64,000 nt of DNA from Allorhizobium ampelinum S4. GTDB taxonomy: Bacteria > Pseudomonadota > Alphaproteobacteria > Rhizobiales > Rhizobiaceae. Below the pieces are notes generated by a model. It was not told where the DNA came from, did not search any database, and saw only the letters and a program-made list of their open reading frames with translations. Made by a program: the position numbers and the translations under genes. Location: contig NC_011988.1 of assembly GCF_000016285.1 (NCBI RefSeq), positions 1,219,188 through 1,283,187 of the forward strand, read 5' to 3'. Shown here one piece after another: positions 25,968-34,473 of the stretch (position 1 is the stretch's first letter; each line of letters begins with the position of its first letter).

Positions 25968-27176
25968 ATGCCGCCAGTTCTCTCCATAATCGCCGCCAAT
26001 CCGGGTATCCGGATTAGCGCGATTGCGATTTTCTTCTTCGGCTTGTCCGGTGCGACCACGGCTCCCTATATGTCGATCATCGGCATCCACGAGTTGGGAT
26101 TGAGCAATGCACATTACTCGCTGCTGATCTTCATCGCGTCCTGCGTCAATGTCGCCGCCAGCGTTGCCGTGGGGATATTGGCCGACAGGCTTGGACATTT
26201 CCGCATGCCGATGGTGATCGTCAGCTTGTTTGGTGTGGTCGGTTATGGGGTGGTGTTTCTCGAACCGAACCAGATCATTTTCGTCGCCTCGGCGCTGGTG
26301 TTGCTGCCGGTTTATAATGCGTTGAATTCGCTGATATTTGCCAATGTGCGTGCCGCATCCAAGGATATGCCGGTGCGTGAGTTGATTGCAGTCAATTCCG
26401 GCGTGCGGGCCGTTATCTCGGCTTCCTGGGTCTTGGTACCCGGTCTGGTAGGCTTCTTTCTGGCTGGTCAGAAAAGCATGCTGCCTGCCTTTCTGTTTGC
26501 CAGCCTCGGCGGACTTGCCTGCTTCATGTTGTTTCTGGTCTGGTTGCCGAAGGCGGAGGCAAGGGCCGAACCCTCCGCAAGTCTGGCGTTTTTTTCATCC
26601 TTGTCGAAAATCGCTTCGCCAGGATTATTGTTGCGGCTTGGCGCCATCGCGCTGATCACCGCCATGCTGCAAATGAACGGCGTCGTGCTGCCCCTTGTCA
26701 TGACCGGGCCAGCACATGGCACGACCGGCGATGTCGGTATTATCGTCGGTATCGTTGCCTTTCTGGAAATCGTCTTCATTCTGTTCTGGGGCTGGGTGGA
26801 GCGCAAAACCTCCAGTGTGGCGACGCTTGTTGCCGGTTCGCTGATCTATTGCGTCTATCTGCTGGGCCTCGGCCTCGCCTCGCGGCCAGAACATGTCTAT
26901 CTGCTTTCCGGCATTGCCGGTTTCGGGGCGGCGGCTATTATCAGCGTGCCGATTACCTATCTGCAAAACCTGATTGCCGATCGAGCCGGACTTGGTAGCT
27001 CGCTTATTGCGGTGAATATCTTCCTGAGCGGTGGATTGAACTCGCTGCTCTTTGCTTTCGGCACCGGGGTCAGCAATTATTCAGGCACGGCAATGCTCGG
27101 TGCCCTGGCTGGCTTCTGCGGTATTTTGCTGTTGCTGATACTGGAAAAGCCACGGTCCTTCAGGGGCGCTCAATGA
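25968..27176 (+). CDS. MFS transporter, sugar-efflux (SetA-like) type
   Basis: This 402-residue protein has about twelve hydrophobic segments; D-R-L-G-H-F-R near residue 77 corresponds to the loop 2-3 motif of the major facilitator family. The overall pattern resembles the SetA sugar-efflux group. Within this operon it may move a sugar or amino-acid product. The start is uncertain: the ATG at 25968 gives the normal N-terminus but has a weak ribosome site; a GTG at 25917 in frame would add 17 residues. Confidence 0.85.
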   Translation: MPPVLSIIAANPGIRISAIAIFFFGLSGATTAPYMSIIGIHELGLSNAHYSLLIFIASCVNVAASVAVGILADRLGHFRMPMVIVSLFGVVGYGVVFLEPNQIIFVASALVLLPVYNALNSLIFANVRAASKDMPVRELIAVNSGVRAVISASWVLVPGLVGFFLAGQKSMLPAFLFASLGGLACFMLFLVWLPKAEARAEPSASLAFFSSLSKIASPGLLLRLGAIALITAMLQMNGVVLPLVMTGPAHGTTGDVGIIVGIVAFLEIVFILFWGWVERKTSSVATLVAGSLIYCVYLLGLGLASRPEHVYLLSGIAGFGAAAIISVPITYLQNLIADRAGLGSSLIAVNIFLSGGLNSLLFAFGTGVSNYSGTAMLGALAGFCGILLLLILEKPRSFRGAQ

Positions 27177-27200
27177 CCGGAATACAGAGAAGAGAGTATC

Positions 27201-27956
27201 ATGGCAGAACGTGAACCAGAAAAGAACGATAGCGGTTTGCTGGAAGTCTGCGTCGATTCCGTTGCGGGGCTGGAGGCGGCGATTGCCGGTGGCGCTGACC
27301 GGATTGAGCTTTGCGCTGCCCTTGACTGCGGGGGGCTGACGCCGACGTCAGGTCTGATGCAGCGCGCCGCTCAGGCGCCGATCCCGGTTTTTGCGATGAT
27401 CCGGCCACGGGCAGGTAGTTTCGTGTTCTCAACCGATGAGGTCGCCGTCATGGTGGCGGATATCAAAGCCGCGCGGCAGGCAGGGTTATCCGGTGTCGTG
27501 CTTGGGGCGTCTCTGCCTGATGGACGGCTGGACCTCGAGGTGCTTGGCAAACTTACGGCGGTCGTATCTGGCCTCGCCATGACATTGCACCGAGCTTTCG
27601 ATCTTGTGCCGGACTTTGAGCAAGCGCTGGAGCAGGCGATTGCGCTCGGATTTGGCCGAATTCTCACGTCCGGTGGCGCGCAATCGGTGGTCGCCGGTTT
27701 CGATCGGCTGACATCGCTTTCAAGGGCGGCAGATGGCCGGATCGTCATCATGCCCGGCGGCGGGTTGAGGCCTGATCGCATCGCGCCGTTCTGGCAGGCA
27801 GGCCTGCGGGAGTTTCACGCCTCTTGCAGCGTACCGATCGAGGCTGATCCCGTTCTGGTCGAGTTTGGTTTTGCCAGGGCAGGGCAGATGCAAACCGACA
27901 GCGATGTGGTCCGCAGACTTGCCGAGGCAATCGGAAAGTGCCGCACTCTGCCCTGA
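27201..27956 (+). CDS. cutC: CutC family TIM-barrel protein
   Basis: This 251-residue protein matches CutC: L-E-V-C-V-D-S, G-G-A-D-R-I-E-L-C, G-G-L-T-P-T-S-G, then M-I-R-P-R-A-G and L-T-S-G-G near residue 150. CutC was named for copper tolerance in E. coli, but that role is disputed and the fold is an enzyme-like TIM barrel. Its place as last gene of a GH20/M81/RidA operon argues for a role in sugar or amino-acid breakdown here. AGAGAAGAGAG precedes the ATG. It converges on the thioesterase gene with 4 bp between the stops. Confidence 0.9.
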   Translation: MAEREPEKNDSGLLEVCVDSVAGLEAAIAGGADRIELCAALDCGGLTPTSGLMQRAAQAPIPVFAMIRPRAGSFVFSTDEVAVMVADIKAARQAGLSGVVLGASLPDGRLDLEVLGKLTAVVSGLAMTLHRAFDLVPDFEQALEQAIALGFGRILTSGGAQSVVAGFDRLTSLSRAADGRIVIMPGGGLRPDRIAPFWQAGLREFHASCSVPIEADPVLVEFGFARAGQMQTDSDVVRRLAEAIGKCRTLP

Positions 27957-27960
27957 TGGA

Positions 27961-28353
27961 CTATACAGCTTCCGGTTCAACCTGGCGCGGCGCGCCTTTT
28001 TCGTCCAGCGCCACCATGATGAAATGGGCGTCTGTGACCTTTTGGCGCTCCTGCGTAAACTGCCTGCGGACCCAGCATTCGACATAGAGTGTCATGGAGG
28101 TGCGACCGACGTGGCTGATGGATGTGTAGATGCACACGGTATCGCCGACCTTGACCGGCCGCTTGAAGCTGACTTCTTTGACCGCTGCTGTGACCGTGCG
28201 GCCTTTCGCACGCTCGGAAGAGCGGATGCCAGCGGCTGCGTCCATCTGTGCCAAAACCCAGCCACCAAAAATATCTCCGGCGGGATTGGTATCGGCTGGC
28301 ATGGCGAGTGTGCGTAATGTCAATTCGCCCTGGGGCTCGTCAATCTCAGTCAT
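27961..28353 (-). CDS. YciA-type acyl-CoA thioesterase
   Basis: This 130-residue single hotdog-fold protein carries the YciA pattern R-T-L-A-M-P-A-D-T-N-P-A-G-D-I-F-G-G-W near residue 14, which includes the catalytic Asn and Asp, and F-K-R-P-V-K-V-G-D. It hydrolyses acyl-CoA esters in the cytoplasm. It is a single gene between convergent cutC and a TetR gene transcribed the same way upstream. Confidence 0.9.
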   Translation of the reverse strand: MTEIDEPQGELTLRTLAMPADTNPAGDIFGGWVLAQMDAAAGIRSSERAKGRTVTAAVKEVSFKRPVKVGDTVCIYTSISHVGRTSMTLYVECWVRRQFTQERQKVTDAHFIMVALDEKGAPRQVEPEAV

Positions 28354-28488
28354 TGTCTTCCAACTTTCGCCTAGAGGATGGTGGACTCTGCGCTATCGCC
28401 GCAATCCTCCATCTAATCGAAATGAGAAATAGGCTCTCAGGGGGGAAAGGTCGAGAGCGCAGGCATGCGCCAGCAACACTGCGGCTTT

Positions 28489-28527
28489 GCTGAAAAGCTT
28501 TACCTTCCGATTTTAAGGCTTTTCAGC
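28489..28527. repeat. 10-bp inverted repeat across the TetR stop codon
   Basis: GCTGAAAAGC (28489-28498) and GCTTTTCAGC (28518-28527) are perfect arms around a 19-base loop that includes the stop of the TetR gene. It could act as a weak terminator for leftward transcription, but no T-run follows. Confidence 0.35.
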
Positions 28528-29172
28528 GACCTCAATCGATGCGATCAGCCGCGCGACATAAGCGGAAAACAGGACGCCCATATCTGTACTGTCGGGCAGC
28601 CGAAGCCAGAGCATTTGCAAGCCATCCATCAGGCCGATAATTTCCGTTGCTATCCCTTGGGGATCGATGTCGGATTTGATCTCATGATTCAGAATGCCTT
28701 CTGCAAAGATACTGGCCAGTTTGTGGCGCAGTTGCAGGCTACGTTTGTGAAACCACGCCTGGGCCGGGTGCCCTGCAAGCAGGCTTTCGGCGTTAAGGAT
28801 CGAAAATGCCCGCACAACCCCCTCCGATTGCATGTTTTGGTTGGTGACCTCAACCAATAGGCCGAGGAAATCGCGCCAATGTGGAATTTTCTTGTTTAAG
28901 TCCGGCGCTGTCTCTTTGTCTCGTCGTTCCAGGATCGCCAGGAGAAGGTCAACCTTGGTCGGAAAATAATGCAGAAGACCAGGAAGAGACAGGCCGACAT
29001 CCTCAGCAATGTCTGCGATTGCAGCATTTTGAAAGCCATCCTTGGCAAAACGGTTGAGCGCAGCCTGCAGGATTTCTTCTCGCCGCGCGGCCCCTTTCAC
29101 CGAATTCCGGCGGCGGCCTGCGACCGTATCGACGGGAGTGCGGCCTGCATCGGATATGTCCTGTCTTGCCAT
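28513..29172 (-). CDS. TetR/AcrR family transcriptional regulator, divergent from GH3 gene
   Basis: This 219-residue repressor has its DNA-binding domain at about residues 28-75 (E-I-L-Q-A-A-L-N-R-F-A-K-D-G-F and L-S-L-P-G-L-L-H-Y-F-P-T-K), then an alpha-helical ligand domain resembling the BetI/YcdC-like group. It lies 229 bp from, and divergent to, the beta-glucosidase gene, so it may repress that gene until a plant glycoside or its aglycone is present. The ligand cannot be read from sequence. Confidence 0.88.
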   Translation of the reverse strand: MARQDISDAGRTPVDTVAGRRRNSVKGAARREEILQAALNRFAKDGFQNAAIADIAEDVGLSLPGLLHYFPTKVDLLLAILERRDKETAPDLNKKIPHWRDFLGLLVEVTNQNMQSEGVVRAFSILNAESLLAGHPAQAWFHKRSLQLRHKLASIFAEGILNHEIKSDIDPQGIATEIIGLMDGLQMLWLRLPDSTDMGVLFSAYVARLIASIEVAEKP

Positions 29173-29208
29173 TTATCTCACTTTCAGGTTGCATCGCATG
29201 CCCTCCTT

Positions 29209-29264
29209 AGAGCTTGTCTTGGGAAAAGTGGAACCCAATTTTCTGAAAAGACAAACGAAAACGT
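29209..29264. repeat. Rhizobiales-type intergenic repeat, second copy (diverged)
   Basis: This segment opens with AGAGCTTGTCTT and contains an aaaagtgg...cccaattttc core; TTGTCTT (29214-29220) and AAGACAA (29248-29254) are its inner arms. This is the layout of the dispersed agagc...aaaagtg...ttttc repeats of Rhizobiaceae and is related in design to 839-892. It separates the TetR and GH3 genes. Confidence 0.5.
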
Positions 29265-29363
29265 AAGAGGCCAAGGGTGATGGCTCAATCCGAACCTGAT
29301 CGCCTTTGGAGCTCAATCGAAAACCGGGTGAAGGCAGACAGGATCTCTTGCGAGAAATAATAA

Positions 29364-29379
29364 TACCGAGTAGTTGGTA
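29364..29379. promoter_or_regulatory. Possible TetR operator upstream of GH3
   Basis: TACC-N8-GGTA lies just before the ribosome site of the GH3 gene. The arms are only four bases, so this is a weak candidate supported mainly by position. Confidence 0.25.
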
Positions 29380-29401
29380 GGTAAATAGGGAGGAGTATCA
29401 C

Positions 29402-31873
29402 ATGATCGACAGTCTGCTTGATGAGATGACCCTTGAGGAACAGGTTTCCGTGCTATCAGGTGCGGATTTCTGGACCACTGTGCCGGTGGAGCGGCTCGGT
29501 ATTCCAAAGATCAAGGTGACTGACGGGCCAAACGGCGCGCGCGGCGGCGGGTCACTGGTTGGCGGCGTCAAGGCGACATGCTATCCCGTGGCGATTGCGC
29601 TCGGTGCCACCTGGAACCCGGCGCTTATCGAGGCGATGGGTGTCTCTTTGGCGGGACAGGTTAAGAGCAAGGGTGCGAGCGTCCTTCTTGCGCCAACCGT
29701 CAATATCCATCGGTCCGGGTTGAACGGGCGCAATTTCGAATGCTATTCCGAAGACCCGATGCTGACGGCGGCTTTGGCTGTTGCTTATATCAAAGGCGTG
29801 CAGAGCCAGGGTGTGGCGGCCACGATCAAGCATTTCGCCGGCAATGAATCCGAGATCGAACGGCAGACGATGTCCTCGGATATCGATGAACGCGCCTTGC
29901 GCGAAATCTATCTTCTGCCCTTCGAACAGGCGGTGAAAAAGGCGGGTGTTATGGCGGTTATGTCCTCCTATAACCGGCTGAACGGTACCTATACAAGCGA
30001 ACATAACTGGTTGTTGACGGATGTGCTGCGTGAGCAATGGGGCTTTGACGGCATTGTCATGTCCGACTGGTTCGGCTCCCATTCTACATCCGAATCCGTC
30101 AATGCCGGGCTTGATTTGGAAATGCCCGGCCCAACTCGTGATCGTGGTGAAAAGCTGGTGCAGGCGGTTCGCGACGGCACCGTCAGGCCAGAAACGGTGC
30201 GCGAAGCGGCGGGGCGCATTCTCACTCTGCTGGAGCGTGTCGGGGCGTTTTCGTCCGCGCCTGACCTGTCCGAACATGCCGAAGATCTGCCCGCTGATCG
30301 GGCGTTAATCCGCAAAATTGGCGCTGAAGGTGCGGTCCTTCTGAAGAATGACAACATCCTGCCGTTGGAAAAAGCTTCCCTGAAGCGTGTCGCGGTTATT
30401 GGGCCAAATGCGGCTGTTGCCCGGGTGATGGGCGGCGGCAGCGCCCAGATCAATGCACATTATACAATCAGCCCGCTGGAGGGCATTCGTGCGGCTTTGC
30501 AAGGCACTGCTGATGTGCAGCACAGTGTGGCCTGCGGCAATAGCCGGTTGGTCAAGCTGTTTTCGCAGCCGGTCACTGTCGAGTATTTCAAGGGCGTCAA
30601 TTGTCAGGGTACTCCTGTTGCAGCGGAAGCGGTGCAGACAGGGGAGTTTTTCTGGTTCGAACTGCCGTCGCCGGATCTGTCTCTGACGGATTTCTCAGTG
30701 CGTTTCACCGGCACCTTCACGCCGCAGGAGGATGGTCCGCATCTGCTGGGCATGACCAATTCGGGCCTTGCGAAGCTTTATGTCGATGGAGAACTGGTAG
30801 TTGACGGCTATACCGATTGGAAGCGCGGCGAAAATTTCTTTGGCACCGCCAATGATGAAATTCGGCACTCGGTGGAGATGAAGGCTGGCCGTAGTTACGC
30901 AATCAAAGTTGAATACCTGTCGCCACCGCCAGAGGAATACGGCATCCATATCACCGCGATTCGCTTCGGCATCGAAAGAATTCTCGGTGAAGACGCGATG
31001 GTGGAAGCAGTAGAATGCGCAAAAGGCGCAGATGTGGCGCTGCTTTTTGTCGGGCGCGAGGGACAATGGGATACGGAAGGTCTCGATCTGCCCGATATGC
31101 GCCTGCCGGGCCGTCAGGAAGAATTGATCGAGCGCGTTAGCGCCGTTAATCCGAATTGCATTGTTGTGCTGCAAACTGGTGGGCCGGTTGAAATGCCTTG
31201 GTTGGAAAAGGTCAAGGCGGTGCTTCAGGTCTGGTATCCAGGCCAGGAGCTTGGCAATGCTGTGGCCGATATGCTGTTTGGCGATCAGGAACCGGGCGGG
31301 CGTCTCCCGCAGACGTTTCCAAAGCAGTTGTCGGATAACTCCGCCATCACAAATGACCCGTCGATCTATCCCGGCATGGATGGCCATGTGCGTTATGAGG
31401 AAGGGGTATTTGTCGGTTACCGTCATCACGACAGCCGTACCATCGAGCCGCTTTTTCCCTTCGGATTTGGGCTTAACTATACCAGTTTTGAGTGGGATGA
31501 GCCAAAGGCTTCCGCGTCCGAAATGACGGCATCCGGCGTGACAGTCTCCGTCAGGGTCTCCAATACCGGAAAGCGGGCAGGGTCCGATGTGGTGCAGCTT
31601 TACGTCGAGGCACCGGTCTCTGGTGTTGAGCGCCCCTTGAAGGAGTTGCGTGCCTTCGCCAAAATTGCCTTGGAGCCAGGTGAAAGCGGCGAAGTGACGC
31701 TTGAAATCAACCCGCGCGATCTGAGTTATTACGATGTCGATGCGGCGGCATTCCGTGCGCCAGCGGGTGACTATCGGCTGCTGATTGGCGCCCATGCCCA
31801 GGACATCCGCAGCGCGATCACCATTGTCAATCCGCAGGAATGGCTTGGCGCTGTCGGTGACAGGACGATCTGA
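29402..31873 (+). CDS. GH3 beta-glucosidase with PA14 domain (Cbg1-like)
   Basis: This 823-residue enzyme has the GH3 N-terminal TIM barrel with K-H-F-A-G-N-E near residue 145 and the nucleophile Asp222 in V-M-S-D-W-F-G. The GH3 C-terminal sandwich is interrupted by a PA14 domain at roughly residues 395-535, and a fibronectin-III-like domain closes the protein (about 700-800). Length, order and long stretches agree with the Agrobacterium coniferin beta-glucosidase Cbg1, which frees aglycones from plant phenolic glucosides. No signal peptide is seen, so it should act in the cytoplasm. GGGAGGAG precedes the ATG. Substrate specificity is inferred. Confidence 0.92.
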   Translation: MIDSLLDEMTLEEQVSVLSGADFWTTVPVERLGIPKIKVTDGPNGARGGGSLVGGVKATCYPVAIALGATWNPALIEAMGVSLAGQVKSKGASVLLAPTVNIHRSGLNGRNFECYSEDPMLTAALAVAYIKGVQSQGVAATIKHFAGNESEIERQTMSSDIDERALREIYLLPFEQAVKKAGVMAVMSSYNRLNGTYTSEHNWLLTDVLREQWGFDGIVMSDWFGSHSTSESVNAGLDLEMPGPTRDRGEKLVQAVRDGTVRPETVREAAGRILTLLERVGAFSSAPDLSEHAEDLPADRALIRKIGAEGAVLLKNDNILPLEKASLKRVAVIGPNAAVARVMGGGSAQINAHYTISPLEGIRAALQGTADVQHSVACGNSRLVKLFSQPVTVEYFKGVNCQGTPVAAEAVQTGEFFWFELPSPDLSLTDFSVRFTGTFTPQEDGPHLLGMTNSGLAKLYVDGELVVDGYTDWKRGENFFGTANDEIRHSVEMKAGRSYAIKVEYLSPPPEEYGIHITAIRFGIERILGEDAMVEAVECAKGADVALLFVGREGQWDTEGLDLPDMRLPGRQEELIERVSAVNPNCIVVLQTGGPVEMPWLEKVKAVLQVWYPGQELGNAVADMLFGDQEPGGRLPQTFPKQLSDNSAITNDPSIYPGMDGHVRYEEGVFVGYRHHDSRTIEPLFPFGFGLNYTSFEWDEPKASASEMTASGVTVSVRVSNTGKRAGSDVVQLYVEAPVSGVERPLKELRAFAKIALEPGESGEVTLEINPRDLSYYDVDAAAFRAPAGDYRLLIGAHAQDIRSAITIVNPQEWLGAVGDRTI

Positions 31874-31881
31874 TCGGTGGC

Positions 31882-33204
31882 TTAAATCATGAGGCGGGCC
31901 TCGAATCCATCCTGTCGCCCGCTAGCGGGTGACAGGATGTCGAAGCGGGCATTCATCTGCTCTGCCAAACGCTCGATAATCGACAAGCCGAGGCCCGATC
32001 CGGGCGTGGTGGCATTGGCACGTTGGAAGCGTTTTCGGATGGCTATCAATTGTTCGGGTGGCAAAACCGGTGAACCGTTGACGACGCGGATCGTACCATC
32101 TTCGCTAAGCGTCACCTCAACTGGCGCGCCCTGTGTTCCATGTCGCACAGCATTCTCGATCATGTTACGGATGACGATGGCAAAGGCATCTTCGCTGACG
32201 GCGCGTGGCAAGGTTGCTGTTGGCGGGTGTCGATAAACAATGGCATTTCCCGTGGCGCGCTGGAAATCCTCCACGACAAGATCGAGCACGGGTACCAGAT
32301 CGACAGGCTGCCCGGTCGAGCCGATGCCCGCTTCTGCACGAGACAATTGCAATAGTTTTTCCGCCAGGCCCGCAAGTTTTTGCAGGGAGGTTTCCACCTG
32401 ACTTGCCCGGGCGCGGGCTTCCGGCTCCTTCAACTGGGACAGCATCAATTGCGTCTGGGCCAGAGCGCCGGCAATGGGGGTGCGCAATTCGTGGGCACTA
32501 TTGGCGGTAAATTCGCGCTCGGCGTCCAAAGCGGCCCGCAATCGGGTGAGCAGAAGATTGACGGAACGTCCTATGGGCTGCAATTCCTTGGGCAGCGGGC
32601 TAAGGTCGATTTCCACCAGATTGCCGTGGTCCTTCCCGCTGATTTCCTGCCGAAACTGTTCAACGGGAAGCAGGGAACGGCGGATGATCAACCAGGCGGC
32701 TAAAACGCTGAGGGGGACGAGCGCAATCACTGGCAGCAACATGGCAAGACCCGCCGCAAGAGCCGAGATATGCCTATGTTTCATCGAGTCGGCCACCTGA
32801 ACGATGATCGTGTCGCTGACCGCTGTGGTCGTATAGATCCGGTATTTGTCGTTTTGCCAGAAACCGGGTGTCAGCGGCGCTGGTAGCGGGGCTGCTGCCT
32901 CGGTATGGGAGTGCATCAGCACTCGACCGCTGGCGTCCCTCACCTGATAGATAAGGTATCCATCGGAATTGGGATCGACAGTGCTGAGGATTTGCACGGG
33001 GCTTTTCAGCGGGTCGCGCTGCATGATGTCATCGACGACCAATGGCAGAAGCCTGTCGCCGGTCTCCTGCAGGGCGCTGTCGAAAATCTCGCCAAATTCA
33101 GCCTGCATGACAATGGCGCCACAGCTTGCCGCCACCAGCCAAAGCACGGTAATCGCGCCGGAAAGCCACAGGAGAAGTTTGCGGGTCATGCTTGGCTTGG
33201 TCAT
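31882..33204 (-). CDS. Sensor histidine kinase (QseC/TctE type) with altered G1 box
   Basis: This 440-residue inner-membrane kinase has membrane segments at about 10-33 and 148-175 with a periplasmic domain between. The H-box E-F-T-A-N-S-A-H-E-L-R-T-P puts the phospho-His at 238; the N-box N-M-I-E-N-A-V-R-H-G is near 347-356 and the G2 box P-G-S-G-L-G-L-S at 401-408. The usual G1 box D-x-G-x-G is not seen: the matching place reads V-V-N-G-S-P-V-L at 374-381, so nucleotide binding may differ. It overlaps the regulator gene by four bases. It lies opposite a PepSY gene, a frequent partner of this kinase group. Confidence 0.88.
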   Translation of the reverse strand: MTKPSMTRKLLLWLSGAITVLWLVAASCGAIVMQAEFGEIFDSALQETGDRLLPLVVDDIMQRDPLKSPVQILSTVDPNSDGYLIYQVRDASGRVLMHSHTEAAAPLPAPLTPGFWQNDKYRIYTTTAVSDTIIVQVADSMKHRHISALAAGLAMLLPVIALVPLSVLAAWLIIRRSLLPVEQFRQEISGKDHGNLVEIDLSPLPKELQPIGRSVNLLLTRLRAALDAEREFTANSAHELRTPIAGALAQTQLMLSQLKEPEARARASQVETSLQKLAGLAEKLLQLSRAEAGIGSTGQPVDLVPVLDLVVEDFQRATGNAIVYRHPPTATLPRAVSEDAFAIVIRNMIENAVRHGTQGAPVEVTLSEDGTIRVVNGSPVLPPEQLIAIRKRFQRANATTPGSGLGLSIIERLAEQMNARFDILSPASGRQDGFEARLMI

Positions 33205-33863
33205 GCCGCCCCCGCAATGCTGTAGCCAACGCCGCGGACCGTTAGCAAGCGATCCTTGCCAATTTTCTTGCGCAGCCGACTGACATAGACTTCCACCGTA
33301 TTGCTTTCGATTTCCGATCCGAATGCATAGAGGGCTTCCTCGATGCGGGATTTGGAGACCACAGCGCCGGGCCTTGCCAAAAGCGCATCAAGTACCGCCC
33401 ATTCCCGGCTGGAGAGGCTAATGGAATCGGCACCATCGGCAATACGCCGCTCTGCGGGATTGATTTCCAACGTGCCAATCCGAATAATCGGATTTGGCTT
33501 TGCAGCATAGCGGCGCGCGACGGCCGATATACGCGCCGTCAACTCATCGAGATTGAATGGCTTGACCAGATAATCGTCAGCGCCAGAGTTGAGGCCCTCG
33601 ATCCGATCCGAGATCTGGTCATGAGCTGTGAGGATGATGATTGGGGTTACGTCGCCATGCTCGCGCAACCGTTTCAGAAAGTCGATGCCGTTGCCGTCAG
33701 GCAAACGCAGGTCAAGCAGGATCAGGCCATAGGCAACGGTTCTGGTGCAGGCCTCGGCGTCCTGTAGCCCCTTCATCCAGTCCACAGCATGACCGGCTGC
33801 CCCGACATGATCGCGAATGGCCTGACCCAGAACAGCGTCATCCTCTACAAGTAATACCCGCAT
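33201..33863 (-). CDS. OmpR-family response regulator (QseB/TctD type)
   Basis: This 220-residue regulator has an N-terminal receiver (E-D-D at 7-9, phospho-acceptor Asp51 in L-L-D-L-R-L-P, Lys near 100) and a C-terminal winged helix (about 125-218, with L-S-S-R-E-W-A-V-L-D-A-L-L and V-E-V-Y-V-S-R-L-R-K-K-I). The Shine-Dalgarno is CGGAGAT. It is the partner of the kinase downstream, with which it overlaps, and it likely controls the divergent PepSY gene. Confidence 0.92.
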   Translation of the reverse strand: MRVLLVEDDAVLGQAIRDHVGAAGHAVDWMKGLQDAEACTRTVAYGLILLDLRLPDGNGIDFLKRLREHGDVTPIIILTAHDQISDRIEGLNSGADDYLVKPFNLDELTARISAVARRYAAKPNPIIRIGTLEINPAERRIADGADSISLSSREWAVLDALLARPGAVVSKSRIEEALYAFGSEIESNTVEVYVSRLRKKIGKDRLLTVRGVGYSIAGAA

Positions 33864-34123
33864 GCATATCTCCGATCAGAACGGCAGAGGCGCAAGACGC
33901 CCGAAATAAAAAGCTTTTGACGTTCTTTATGACACCTAGCTTAAGCGGGTCGAAATTTCAGAAAAATCTTGGTAGGCTGCACACAGCGGATCTTCAGCTT
34001 GGTGTCAGCGCAACCGACGATAAAGGGCAGTCGCGTCGATAAACGGCTTTTTCTACGTTCGTTATCTTCGTGCGGCGACAGTTCCCCGAAGCCGTTGATG
34101 GGTTGGTAGATAGAAGGGTCGAT

Positions 34124-34384
34124 ATGAAAATTGTGCTGATTGCCTTGTCGATCACTCTGGCTCTGGCAGGCCCGCTGCTGGCCGGGGAAAAATGCGCGGT
34201 GCCGCTAAAAGAATGGCAACCACGAGAGAGTTTGCAGAGAAAGCTTGAAGGAGAGGGCTGGAATGTTCGCTCCATCAGGAGCGGCGACGGGTGCTATGAG
34301 GCCCACGCTGTCGATTCCAGCGGCAACGCAATCGAAGCTTATTTCGATCCGAAAACGTTTAAGCCGATTGACCAGAAAGACTGA
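34124..34384 (+). CDS. Secreted PepSY-domain protein, 86 residues
   Basis: This small periplasmic protein has a signal peptide ending near G-P-L-L-A-G. The mature part is one PepSY-like domain: L-E-G-E-G-W-N-V-R-S-I, then G-C-Y-E-A-H-A-V-D-S-S-G-N and a closing Y-F-D-P-K-T-F. Short PepSY proteins beside QseBC-type systems are usually under their control and may act as periplasmic inhibitors or sensors. The ATG at 34124 has AAGGG upstream; the frame is open earlier but without a signal sequence. Confidence 0.82.
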   Translation: MKIVLIALSITLALAGPLLAGEKCAVPLKEWQPRESLQRKLEGEGWNVRSIRSGDGCYEAHAVDSSGNAIEAYFDPKTFKPIDQKD

Positions 34385-34440
34385 GCACTTTGATACGGTC
34401 ATCTATCGCCCCATTCCATAGCGGAACAACAAAATTGGGC

Positions 34441-34473
34441 AAAAAAAAGCGCCGCGTTTTGAGGCGCGGCGCT
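34441..34473 (-). terminator. Rho-independent terminator (leftward)
   Basis: The perfect 9-bp stem AGCGCCGCG/CGCGGCGCT with an 8-base loop is followed on the minus strand by eight T. It ends the candidate small RNA and/or the DUF1003 transcript. Confidence 0.88.

Noticed and set aside
30695..31795. 366-codon open frame antisense to GH3
   Set aside because: Shadow of the beta-glucosidase gene; composition typical of antisense frames and no ribosome site or motif.
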